A DNA stretch of 14,343 bases from Ignavibacteriales bacterium (GTDB lineage Bacteria; Bacteroidota; Ignavibacteria; Ignavibacteriales; Melioribacteraceae), in the NCBI GenBank assembly GCA_016929735.1, contig JAFGID010000083.1, positions 1 to 14,343 of the forward strand, given 5' to 3'. The notes below the pieces were generated by a model that ran no database searches, was not told the origin of the DNA, and saw nothing but the letters and a program-made list of their open reading frames with translations. The position numbers and the translations under genes were made by a program. Below, one piece after another: positions 7,009 through 14,343 of this stretch (positions are counted from its first letter, which is position 1; each line of letters begins with the position of its first letter).

Positions 7009-8188
7009 AACAATAATCATTACATCTTCTGTCACAATGTTTGTTGTCGCGGTTATATTTGGTTTTATTCATTTTCAAAGTCAGGATTCCTACTCAAGTT
7101 CAGAAAATAATGCGCCTTATATTATCGTTCCCAGTAAAGAGACTGATGTAATTGATAAAGAAATAAGAGAGAAATTAAATGATGATATTTATTCATCAAG
7201 AACAAATTTAATTACAAAAACAGTTGAAAAAATTAGTCCTGCCATAGTTGGAATTAATGTAATAGAGATTAGAGAATATCGTGATCCTTTTTTTAATGAT
7301 CCTTTCTTTAATCAGTTTAATGTTCCTACCTATAGACAAAAAGTCCAAGGGTTAGGTTCAGGTTTCTTGATTTCAGCTGATGGTTATATTGTTACAAATC
7401 ATCATGTGGCTGGTAATGCTATAAAGATAGTTGTAACGACAACTGATGGTAAGCAACATGATGCACAGGTTATTGGTACTGATAAGGTATCAGATATCTG
7501 TTTGTTGAAAATTGAAGGTGATAGATTTTCATATGTAAAATTTGGTAATTCTGATGATGTTATCATAGGTGAGTGGGCAATAGCATTCGGAAATCCTTTC
7601 GGTCTGTTTGATGTTAATATAAAACCAACAGTTACAGTCGGAGTTGTTAGTGCGACAAAAATGAATTTAGGTATTCAGAGTCAAAGTTCATTCATAGATA
7701 TGATACAAACAGATGCTGCAATAAACTCCGGAAATAGCGGAGGCCCGCTTGTTAATAGTGTAGGAGAGGTGATAGGCATGAATACAATTATTTATACAGC
7801 AGGTTCTTCCGGAAATATTGGAGTTGGTTTTGCAATTCCATCTAATAAAATTAAAAAAATTATTGCTGAATTAAAGGAAGAGGGAAAGATAGAACGTGAC
7901 TTTTGGACTGGTATAAGAATCCAACCAATTGATGAAGGTATTGCTAAATATTATAAATTACCAAATACAAGAGGAGTTATAATTACGAGTGTTGATAAAA
8001 AATCTCCGGCTGATAAAGCAGGTTTGAAAGTTGAAGATATTATTCTTGAAGTAGACAATTATCAAATTATTGATGATAAAACAATAATCGGTGTAATACA
8101 AGAATACAAAGCTGGGGATATAATTACTTTTAAAATAAAACGCGGTGAGGAAATATTTACAACTAAAATGCTTTTAGAAAAGAAATGA
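6995..8188 (+). CDS. HtrA/DegP-family serine protease with one PDZ domain
   Basis: This 397-residue envelope protease degrades or refolds damaged periplasmic proteins. A hydrophobic segment at about 7-26 is an uncleaved anchor or signal peptide. The trypsin-like domain (about 70-295) has the full triad: H137 in TNHHVAG, D167 in SDICLLKI and S248 in GNSGGPL. One PDZ domain follows (about 302-395), with GVIITSVDKKSPADKAGLKVEDIILEVD. A single PDZ resembles DegS or short HtrA proteins more than two-PDZ DegP. A phenylalanine-rich RDPFFNDPFFNQF segment (96-108) fits the variable LA-loop region. The start at 6995 has AGGA 9 nt upstream and lies inside the plsY 3' end. The stop overlaps purB by 4 bp (ATGA), which implies translational coupling. 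Confidence 0.95.
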   Translation: MKDYKTIIITSSVTMFVVAVIFGFIHFQSQDSYSSSENNAPYIIVPSKETDVIDKEIREKLNDDIYSSRTNLITKTVEKISPAIVGINVIEIREYRDPFFNDPFFNQFNVPTYRQKVQGLGSGFLISADGYIVTNHHVAGNAIKIVVTTTDGKQHDAQVIGTDKVSDICLLKIEGDRFSYVKFGNSDDVIIGEWAIAFGNPFGLFDVNIKPTVTVGVVSATKMNLGIQSQSSFIDMIQTDAAINSGNSGGPLVNSVGEVIGMNTIIYTAGSSGNIGVGFAIPSNKIKKIIAELKEEGKIERDFWTGIRIQPIDEGIAKYYKLPNTRGVIITSVDKKSPADKAGLKVEDIILEVDNYQIIDDKTIIGVIQEYKAGDIITFKIKRGEEIFTTKMLLEKK

Positions 8189-9486
8189 TAAAGAGATATA
8201 CACGACCCGAAATGGGTAAAATATGGGAGGATGAATTTAAGTTTTCAACTTGGCTCAAAATTGAAATTTTTGCCTGTGAAGCGAGAGCCGAAATGGGTGA
8301 GATACCTAAAGATGACTTACAAGTAATTAAAAATAAGGCAAATTTTAATGTTGAGAGAATTTTAGAAATCGAAAATACTACCAAGCATGATGTTATAGCA
8401 TTCCTTACTAATGTAGCTGAATATGTTGGTTCTACATCACGACATATCCATTACGGAATGACATCTTCAGATATTCTTGATACGACATTGGCATATCAAA
8501 TGAAAATAGCTGGAGAATTACTGCTTAGTAATTTAGAAAAATTTGGTAAAATATTAAGAAATAAAGCGGTAAAAAATAAACGTACAATATGTATTGGTAG
8601 AAGTCATGGAATACATGCAGAACCAACCTCAATGGGATTGAAATTTTTATTATGGTATGAAGAGTGTAAAAGAAATGTTATTCGGTTGAAAAATTCTATA
8701 AAATCAATTAGTGTTGGACAAATATCCGGCGCCGTTGGAACATTTGACCATCTATCTCCAAAAGTTGAGGAATATGTCTGCAAAAAATTGGGCTTGCTAC
8801 CTGCTAATGTTACGACACAGGTTATACAAAGAGATAGACATGCTGAATTCTTATCAACACTTGCTATAATAGGTGCTTCGCTTGAAAAAATAGCAGTTGA
8901 AATTCGGCATCTCCAGAGAACAGAGGTATTAGAGGCAGAAGAATATTTTTCTACAGGTCAGAAAGGTTCTTCTGCAATGCCACACAAAAGAAATCCAATA
9001 ATTAGTGAGAGAATTACAGGACTTGCTCGATTGCTTCGAGGGAATGCAACAGCTGCATTAGAAAATATTGCATTGTGGCACGAAAGGGATATCTCACATT
9101 CTTCGGTTGAGAGAATTATTATTCCGGATAGTTGTATAATTCTTGATTATATGCTCGATTTGGTAATAAATCTTGTTGATAAATTAATTTTATATCCTGA
9201 AAACATGTTGAAAAATCTTGATTTGACAAGGGGATTGATTTTTTCTCAAAAGGTGTTACTAAAATTAACTGAAAAAAATATTACTCGTGAAGATGCCTAT
9301 AAAATAGTACAAACTGCTGCTATGGATGTCTGGGAGGATATAAATAAGAATTTAAAAGATGAATTATTAAAAACAAAAGAAGTAACTGATAAGATATCAA
9401 ATGAAGAAATTGAGGATATTTTTGATAAAGATAAAATGCTGAAAAATATTGATTACATTTTTGAAAGATCATTAAAGAGTGAATAA
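8185..9486 (+). CDS. purB: Adenylosuccinate lyase
   Basis: PurB acts twice in purine synthesis, splitting fumarate from SAICAR and from adenylosuccinate. The 433 residues match the usual length of the short bacterial form. Visible are MIKRYTRPEMGKIW at the N-terminus, TKHD with H68, GMTSSDILDT (91-100), SHGIHAEPTSMG with the catalytic acid H141 (140-151), and the fumarase/lyase signature loop GSSAMPHKRNP (261-271) with catalytic Ser 262/263. Nothing seems missing. It overlaps the protease stop by 4 bp and abuts the next gene with no spacer. The ribosome site is weak (AGAAAAG), consistent with coupling. Bacteroides-type genomes usually carry the other PurB form (MEL..ISPIDGRY), which is why I place the host outside Bacteroidia. 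FolD two genes downstream feeds the same pathway with formyl-folate. Confidence 0.97.
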   Translation: MIKRYTRPEMGKIWEDEFKFSTWLKIEIFACEARAEMGEIPKDDLQVIKNKANFNVERILEIENTTKHDVIAFLTNVAEYVGSTSRHIHYGMTSSDILDTTLAYQMKIAGELLLSNLEKFGKILRNKAVKNKRTICIGRSHGIHAEPTSMGLKFLLWYEECKRNVIRLKNSIKSISVGQISGAVGTFDHLSPKVEEYVCKKLGLLPANVTTQVIQRDRHAEFLSTLAIIGASLEKIAVEIRHLQRTEVLEAEEYFSTGQKGSSAMPHKRNPIISERITGLARLLRGNATAALENIALWHERDISHSSVERIIIPDSCIILDYMLDLVINLVDKLILYPENMLKNLDLTRGLIFSQKVLLKLTEKNITREDAYKIVQTAAMDVWEDINKNLKDELLKTKEVTDKISNEEIEDIFDKDKMLKNIDYIFERSLKSE

Positions 9487-9978
9487 ATGCAAATCGTAGC
9501 TTTCATTGTTTTTGTGTTAAGTATTTTTTTCGTTATTGCTGCTGTTAATGATTTAATAACAGGTGGTAAGGGAAAAAAAGATATAGGTGTTGTCTATGGA
9601 TTATATGTATTTTTCATACTTCTTGGCGGAGGTATGTTGTATATCTTTTCCGAAAGATATGAATATGGAATAGGATATTCTGTTGTAATGTTTATCTTAA
9701 CATCAGTTATTGTTTCAAGGAAAAAGAAAAAATATTTTCCAAAAAGGATTTTGGAATTTATCAAATTTAAAAAAGGTAATGTAACAGTTCTTGAAGTTGT
9801 TACAGAGTTCAATCTCTCACCTGATGACGCTAAGAGTAAGCTTGATGATTTATGTGTGAAAATTGGTGGGGAGGTTAATATCTCTGAAAAAGGAGTTGTA
9901 ATTTATTTTTTTTCCGGATTTATAACAGATGACGAAAAGAAAGATGTTTTGCAAACAAATAATAAAGGAATAAAATGA
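9487..9978 (+). CDS. Unknown membrane protein with C-terminal winged-helix-like domain
   Basis: I do not recognise this 163-residue protein. Three hydrophobic segments (about 3-21, 33-53 and 61-78) are followed by a basic stretch RKKKKYFPKR (78-87). A soluble domain of about 60 residues follows (86-145): FIKFKKGNVTVLEVVTEFNLSPDDAKSKLDDLCVKIGGEVNISEKGVVIYFF. Its pattern of a helix, a V-x-E-x-x-x-x-x-x-L-S-P-x-x-A-K helix pair and then a beta hairpin resembles winged-helix domains tethered to the membrane. That is inferred from pattern, not homology. The positive-inside rule puts the domain in the cytoplasm. The ATG directly follows the purB stop, and its own stop overlaps folD by 4 bp, so it is made together with purine and folate enzymes. 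No catalytic motif is visible. Confidence 0.85.
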   Translation: MQIVAFIVFVLSIFFVIAAVNDLITGGKGKKDIGVVYGLYVFFILLGGGMLYIFSERYEYGIGYSVVMFILTSVIVSRKKKKYFPKRILEFIKFKKGNVTVLEVVTEFNLSPDDAKSKLDDLCVKIGGEVNISEKGVVIYFFSGFITDDEKKDVLQTNNKGIK

Positions 9979-10856
9979 TTTTAATTGATGGTAAAAAAGT
10001 CGCAGAAGAAATAAGAAAAGATATTAAAATCCAAATATCAAAATTGATTGAAGATAATAAACCATTGCCCGGTCTTGTTACAATAATAGTTGGCGATAAT
10101 TCCGCATCACAAGTATATGTTGGAATGAAAAGTAAAACCTGTATAGAACTAGGTATGAATTCGAAAGTCGAACAATTATCGGGTGATATTAGTGAAAAAG
10201 AATTGTTAGAAATTATTGATAAATATAACAAAGATGAAAATTATCATGGAATTTTAGTTCAACTCCCCCTTCCAAAACATATTAATGAAGAAAAAGTCAT
10301 TGAAAAGATTATACCCGAAAAAGACGTTGACGGATTTCACCCCATAAATGTGGGTAATTTGGTAATTGGTAAGGATACTCTTTTTCCTTGCACTCCTTAT
10401 GGAATATTAGTTTTACTTGAAAAATATAATATTAAAACAAAAGGAAAACATGTAGTAGTTGTTGGTAGGAGTAATATTGTTGGAAAACCCATCGCCAATC
10501 TATTACTTCAAAAGAAAGAAAACGCAAATGCGATAGTAACGGTATGTCATTCAGCAACATCTGATATTTCTCAATATACACTACAAGCGGATATTTTAAT
10601 TGCTGCTATGGGAAAACCAAAATTTATTACAGAGGATATGGTAAAAGATAAGGCTGTAGTTGTTGACGTGGGCACCAATAGAGTTGATGATCAAACTGCA
10701 AAAAAGGGATATAGAATTGTTGGCGATGTTGATTTTGAAAATGTTTCAAAGAAAGTTAGCTATATTACCCCTGTTCCAGGTGGGGTTGGTCCTATGACAA
10801 TATCAATGTTGATGTTTAACACTCTTAAAGCATATAATAAAATCAATAAATTATAA
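9975..10856 (+). CDS. folD: Bifunctional methylenetetrahydrofolate dehydrogenase/cyclohydrolase
   Basis: FolD interconverts 5,10-methylene-, methenyl- and 10-formyl-tetrahydrofolate in the cytoplasm and so supplies formyl groups for purine synthesis. The 293 residues fit the family. The catalytic domain shows Y48 and K52 in YVGMKSK, GILVQLPLP (92-100) and KDVDGFHPINVGNL with D119 (116-129). The NADP-binding Rossmann domain shows VVVGRSNIVGKP (161-172), CHSAT (191-195), ADILIAAMGKP (205-215), VVDVGTNR (229-236) and the terminal TPVPGGVGPMT (265-275). All expected active-site residues are present. AGGA (9966-9969) lies 5 nt before the ATG, and the start overlaps the preceding stop (ATGA). The following gene starts 5 bp after its stop. 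Confidence 0.97.
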   Translation: MILIDGKKVAEEIRKDIKIQISKLIEDNKPLPGLVTIIVGDNSASQVYVGMKSKTCIELGMNSKVEQLSGDISEKELLEIIDKYNKDENYHGILVQLPLPKHINEEKVIEKIIPEKDVDGFHPINVGNLVIGKDTLFPCTPYGILVLLEKYNIKTKGKHVVVVGRSNIVGKPIANLLLQKKENANAIVTVCHSATSDISQYTLQADILIAAMGKPKFITEDMVKDKAVVVDVGTNRVDDQTAKKGYRIVGDVDFENVSKKVSYITPVPGGVGPMTISMLMFNTLKAYNKINKL

Positions 10857-10861
10857 GAAAA

Positions 10862-11701
10862 ATGGCAGACATTGAACGAATAGTACAGCAAGTATTTACT
10901 GAGAAAGCAATTCACGATTTTTACAAATCTGATAAAACTTGCAATGGCTGGGAAAGAAATATTATTGACCAACCGATTGCTGTTAAGAATATTATTAACA
11001 ATGGTGCAGACAGAATTGCAGCAGGAATTGGTATCGGTGAAGAATTATCAAATAAGACATTAGCCCATTTAATTGACCATACACTTCTAAGACCTGATGC
11101 AACAGTAAATGAAATTAAAATACTCTGCGAAGAAGCTAGAAAATATGAATTTGCTTCAGTCTGTATTAATCCGTCTTTTGTATCATTGTGTTCGGAATTA
11201 TTGAGGGGAACTTCAGTTAAAGTATGTACTGTAATTGGTTTTCCTTTAGGGGCAACAACAACTGAAACAAAAAGATATGAATCGGAACAAGCTTTGAAAG
11301 ATGGTGCAACTGAACTTGATATGGTCATCAATATCGGAAATTTAAAGCAGGGTAATTACGATTATGTCTTTGAAGATATAAATCAAGTTGTTTTAATTTC
11401 GAAAAAATATAGAGCAATTGTTAAAGTGATAATCGAAACAGCGCTGCTTACGGATGAAGAGAAAATTAAAGCATGTCTTATAAGTAAAAAAGCGAAAGCA
11501 GATTTTGTAAAAACATCGACAGGATTCAGTAAGGGGGGGGCAACAGCCGGAGATATTGCTTTAATGAGATTTGTTGTAGGGAGTGCTGTTGGAGTAAAGG
11601 CAAGTGGAGGTGTAAAAACGATTGAAGATGCAAAAAGAATGCTCGAGAGCGGTGCTGATAGGATCGGGGCAAGTGCCAGTGTTAGAATTGTTACGAGTTG
11701 A
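10862..11701 (+). CDS. deoC: Deoxyribose-phosphate aldolase with N-terminal extension
   Basis: DeoC splits 2-deoxyribose-5-phosphate to glyceraldehyde-3-phosphate and acetaldehyde in deoxynucleoside breakdown. The TIM-barrel core begins at LAHLIDHTLLRPDAT (67-81). D153 (ELDMVINIG), the Schiff-base lysine K217 (VKTSTGF) and K246 (GVKASGG) are all in place, and the protein ends GADRIGASASVRIV. At 279 residues it is longer than the common form of about 220-260 because about 65 residues precede the core. They comprise an amphipathic helix (DIERIVQQVFTEKAIHDF, 3-20), a linker, and INNGADRIAAGIG (46-56), which echoes the C-terminal GADRIGAS. The ATG is 5 bp after the folD stop; the next Met is 154, so the extension is real if ATG is used. 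A run of eight G's (11533-11540) encodes part of the conserved KGGAT. Confidence 0.95.
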   Translation: MADIERIVQQVFTEKAIHDFYKSDKTCNGWERNIIDQPIAVKNIINNGADRIAAGIGIGEELSNKTLAHLIDHTLLRPDATVNEIKILCEEARKYEFASVCINPSFVSLCSELLRGTSVKVCTVIGFPLGATTTETKRYESEQALKDGATELDMVINIGNLKQGNYDYVFEDINQVVLISKKYRAIVKVIIETALLTDEEKIKACLISKKAKADFVKTSTGFSKGGATAGDIALMRFVVGSAVGVKASGGVKTIEDAKRMLESGADRIGASASVRIVTS

Positions 11702-11707
11702 TTTTTT

Positions 11708-11941
11708 ATGGTTCTTGATTTAATTGTATCGAAAGATATTGATGGATTTACAGCATTTGTACCATCAATAAGAGGATGCGAAAGTTGGGCACATGAAGAA
11801 GAAGAAGCAATTACAAAATCTATCGAATTATTAAAATTTTATTTGAAGCTTCCCGATAATCAAAAAATAAATATTGACCTATCAAGAAAAGAAAAAAATA
11901 AAATTATTTATAAATTAATTTTTAATAAAATAATTTTATAA
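11708..11941 (+). CDS. HicB-like (UPF0150) small protein without HicA partner
   Basis: This 77-residue protein has the partial RNase-H-like fold of HicB antitoxins. The diagnostic strand-turn-strand-helix reads DGFTAFVPSIRGCESWAHEEEEAITKSIELLKFYL, compared with the family pattern Y-x-A-x-V-P-x-L-x-G-C-x-x-x-G-x-[ST]-x-x-E-A. The C-terminus is a short Lys/Ile-rich tail with no recognisable ribbon-helix-helix or HTH. No HicA toxin gene lies within the window on either side. The ATG is 6 bp after the deoC stop, with a poor ribosome site, so it is probably the last gene of the operon. Orphan HicB-fold proteins are common, so a toxin-antitoxin role should not be assumed. Confidence 0.72.
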   Translation: MVLDLIVSKDIDGFTAFVPSIRGCESWAHEEEEAITKSIELLKFYLKLPDNQKINIDLSRKEKNKIIYKLIFNKIIL

Positions 11942-12004
11942 TATTTACTTTAAAATATTACAATAAAATATTATTTTAGAATGTGAGAAAAAATTGTAAT
12001 GTTC

Positions 12005-12032
12005 AAATGCTTAATTGATAGCATTGTTTTTT
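12005..12032 (+). terminator. Weak intrinsic-terminator-like hairpin after the purB-folD-deoC operon
   Basis: CAAATGC pairs with GCATTG (one bulged A) around a 10-nt loop, followed by six T's (12027-12032). The stem is short and poor in GC, but it sits in the only sizeable gap between the HicB-like gene and the protease gene. The rest of the 149-bp gap is AT-rich with no other clear signal. Confidence 0.3.
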
Positions 12033-12090
12033 GAATTTAATAAAATTTTGTAATCTATTATTTTTAATTATCTTTTTCGGGGGCTAAAAG

Positions 12091-14343
12091 ATGAAAGGAA
12101 AAAACAGATTTTACTACATTTCATCTTTAATTTTTATATCCATTAATTATATCTTACCACAAAGCCATATATTTAAAGAATTCCAATTAAATTTTAATCA
12201 GTATCAATTTAAGATAATATCCGGAGTCGCATCTGAATACTCAATGATTGACTTTGCAAGTCATGATTATTTATTCAAAGACGATACAGGAAAACCTCAA
12301 TTGCCTTACAAATCAACTTTTTTATCAGTAGAGAGAGATGCAAAGTTTATTGACTTAGAATATACTTATTCTACAATCCTTTTTGCAGAGGATATTTTAC
12401 TGCAAGAGCAGCACCCTTTTTTCCCTACATCAATGAGTAATTTATCACATCCTTTTATAGTCCCAAATGATAGTATATATAATTCAAATAATCCTTTCCC
12501 GAATGAACAAGTAGAATATATTGATAAACAATCTATGGGTAATTATACTTTTTTTACATTATTAATGACGCCTTTTATTTATTATCCCAAAGAGAGAAAA
12601 TTATATCTAATTGAGGAAATAAATATAATTGTACATTATGAAATTGTACCGGGAATATCTGAGTTTAGGAGAAATAATAAAATCTTTAATGATTTAATAT
12701 CAGGCATGGTTGTAAATAAAGAAGATATCAATTTTCTGACAATGCAGCCTACCGAGATAGATGAGTGTGAATATCTAATTATTACATCGGATAATTTAAA
12801 AGAATATTTTGAACCTTTAGCTGAATGGAAAACACAAAAAGGAGTTACTACACAAATAGTGACTACAGAACATATCTATGCAAACTATTCGGGAGAGAGT
12901 GAGCAACTAATGGTTAAGAATTGTATTTATGATTATTACCAAAATAAAGGAACTAATTGGATTTTGTTAGGTGGAGATAATACAATAGTGCCTATATTAC
13001 TTGCATACTGCTATCATGGAATTTATTATCATGACACTCTAAAACCTTGTGATTTATATTATGCTTGTTTTGATAAACAATTTGATTGGAATGCTGATGG
13101 TGATGCAAGATATGGAGAACCTGAAGATAATATTGATATGGCACCGGAAGTTTTTGTTGGAAGAGCACCGGTTAGAACACCTGCACATGTCGAAGCATTT
13201 GTAAGTAAATCAATTAATTATGAAAAAAATCCAACAATAAATAATTTTATTGAAGAATTTCTATTATGCGGAGTAAAATTGTTTGGAATTTATGACGGAA
13301 AAAGTGATTCAGAGTTAAAGGGAGAGAGAATGAGGAACGAGTATATTCATCCAAATTGGAATGGTAATACTTATGGATTTTATGATACGAATACAGATTT
13401 TGGAGGACCATCTTATGATGTGTCAAAAGTTAATTTTGCATATCAAATGAACTTAGGTTATCACTTCTTATATTTCTCGGGGCATGGTGCAGCGTTTGGT
13501 GTTCCACTAGAAGTTAGTGATTTTATGAACTATGATGCAGCCAATTTGAATAATCTGAGCGAACAAGGCATAATTATGACAAATTCATGCCATACAAATA
13601 ATTTCAATGCAATAACTGATCCTTGTTATAGCGAAGCTTATCTTAGAAATCCTAATGGGGGGGCTGTAGCATATTGGGGAAGTTCAAGCTATGGATGGGA
13701 TCTATTTCGGGGTGACCATGGACCATCTACTTTATTAGTAGATTATTTTTTACTTAATTTATTCAATGGTGTACCAAATCCACATAAAAGAGATATTGGT
13801 ACCTTAACATCTCTTGCAAAGAATAATTTCATCCCTTTAGCTAATCAAAGTATTTATAGAAGTCTGATATTTGCTCAAAATCTGGTTGGTGATCCCGAAT
13901 TAAATCTTTATACTTATAATCCAGTACCAATTACTGCTGAGCATTCACTTACAATTCCATACAATTCATCAACATTGAATATAATAAATTCGAATTGCAC
14001 CAATGGTATTGCTGCTCTATCATCTGATGGAATACTTCTTGGAAAATCAATAATTGAAAATGGTAATTGTGTAATTTCTTTTTTTCCTATCAACCAAATT
14101 GGAAAGAAGTTAACATTAACGATAACTGGTCATAATTATATACCCTATATTGAAGAATTAATTGTAACAAATGAATTTACTTCAATAAATAAAAACGATT
14201 TTCCTTTTGTTAATTCCGGTTCGTGCGAATTTGCAGATATAGATTCAGATGGAGATTTGGATTTGATTATTATTGGCAACACTTACGGTATTGCAACTTC
14301 AAAACTTTATATAAATAATAATAATTTCGACTTTATCGAAACT
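12091..14343 (+). CDS. Secreted gingipain-like C25 cysteine protease with VCBS repeat (3' end outside window)
   Basis: 751 codons are present and the frame is open at the right edge. Residues 1-24 resemble a signal peptide (MKGKNRFYYISSLIFISINYIL). A propeptide-like region runs to about 220. The caspase-like C25 domain (about 228-606) starts EYLIITSDNLKEYFEPLAEWKTQKG. It includes the family segment DWNADGDARYGE, then PEVFVGRAPVRT (352-363). The catalytic pair is H465 in FSGHGA and C500 in TNSCH, about the spacing seen in gingipains. VGDPELNL (599-606) closes the domain. An Ig-like stretch follows. Calcium-type FADIDSDGDLDL (714-725) then opens a VCBS/FG-GAP repeat. Such proteins are usually exported by the type IX system through a C-terminal signal, which would lie off the window. 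CGGGGG 7 nt before the ATG may serve as ribosome site. It is probably a separate transcription unit from the upstream operon. Confidence 0.93.
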   Translation, partial: MKGKNRFYYISSLIFISINYILPQSHIFKEFQLNFNQYQFKIISGVASEYSMIDFASHDYLFKDDTGKPQLPYKSTFLSVERDAKFIDLEYTYSTILFAEDILLQEQHPFFPTSMSNLSHPFIVPNDSIYNSNNPFPNEQVEYIDKQSMGNYTFFTLLMTPFIYYPKERKLYLIEEINIIVHYEIVPGISEFRRNNKIFNDLISGMVVNKEDINFLTMQPTEIDECEYLIITSDNLKEYFEPLAEWKTQKGVTTQIVTTEHIYANYSGESEQLMVKNCIYDYYQNKGTNWILLGGDNTIVPILLAYCYHGIYYHDTLKPCDLYYACFDKQFDWNADGDARYGEPEDNIDMAPEVFVGRAPVRTPAHVEAFVSKSINYEKNPTINNFIEEFLLCGVKLFGIYDGKSDSELKGERMRNEYIHPNWNGNTYGFYDTNTDFGGPSYDVSKVNFAYQMNLGYHFLYFSGHGAAFGVPLEVSDFMNYDAANLNNLSEQGIIMTNSCHTNNFNAITDPCYSEAYLRNPNGGAVAYWGSSSYGWDLFRGDHGPSTLLVDYFLLNLFNGVPNPHKRDIGTLTSLAKNNFIPLANQSIYRSLIFAQNLVGDPELNLYTYNPVPITAEHSLTIPYNSSTLNIINSNCTNGIAALSSDGILLGKSIIENGNCVISFFPINQIGKKLTLTITGHNYIPYIEELIVTNEFTSINKNDFPFVNSGSCEFADIDSDGDLDLIIIGNTYGIATSKLYINNNNFDFIET

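Noticed and set aside
11708..11941. Toxin-antitoxin module
   Set aside because: Only a HicB-like protein is present; no HicA-like reading frame lies beside it.
11950..11982. AT-only inverted repeat (TAAAATA...TATTTTA) after the HicB-like gene
   Set aside because: It has no GC pairs and no following T-tract; a chance pairing in AT-rich sequence.
12048..12076. TTG-N18-TATCTTTT as a Bacteroidota promoter for the C25 protease
   Set aside because: The spacing is plausible, but the last G of the -7 element is missing. The start site would fall on the ribosome-site G's, leaving a leader of about 11 nt. Too uncertain in AT-rich DNA.

Overview
The window comes from a very AT-rich bacterial chromosome. 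The gene content suggests a member of the Bacteroidota/Ignavibacteriota lineage. It has a SusC/RagA-like TonB-dependent receptor, a sensor kinase with a periplasmic Reg_prop propeller, and a large gingipain-like C25 protease with a VCBS repeat. The adenylosuccinate lyase is the short form that begins MIKRYTRPEMGKIW and carries the SSAMPHKRNP loop, not the MEL..ISPIDGRY form usual in Bacteroides. I therefore lean towards Ignavibacteria or a neighbouring class, by inference only.

Region 1 (1-6245, minus strand) is a signalling and uptake module. In transcription order it holds a hybrid-propeller histidine kinase (1091 residues), a NarL/FixJ-type response regulator (213 residues from the start I choose), and the first 647 codons of a TonB-dependent outer-membrane receptor that runs off the left edge. 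The most interesting non-coding signal is here. A 20-bp palindrome with half-sites AACTACAT and ATGTAGTT around a 4-nt centre occurs twice. One copy lies upstream of the response regulator (2960-2979, overlapping the kinase stop codon) and one upstream of the receptor (2122-2141). A degenerate third copy lies at 2081-2100, also upstream of the receptor. The simplest reading is that this is the regulator's own binding site and that the system controls itself and the receptor.

Region 2 (6346-11941, plus strand) diverges from the kinase across a 100-bp gap. It is a tightly packed seven-gene run: PlsY-like acyltransferase, HtrA/DegP protease, purB, an unknown membrane protein, folD, deoC and an orphan HicB-like protein. 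Adjacent genes overlap by 4 to 14 bp or are separated by at most 6 bp, so they probably share one transcript. FolD supplies one-carbon folates to the purine pathway in which PurB acts, and DeoC works in deoxynucleoside breakdown. PlsY and HtrA belong to envelope synthesis and protein quality control.

Region 3 (11942-14343) has a 149-bp gap with a weak terminator-like hairpin. It is followed by the 5' part (751 codons) of a secreted C25-family cysteine protease with visible catalytic His and Cys, an Ig-like stretch and the start of a VCBS/FG-GAP repeat. The gene continues past the right edge.

I see no tRNA, rRNA, CRISPR array, insertion sequence or phage gene.
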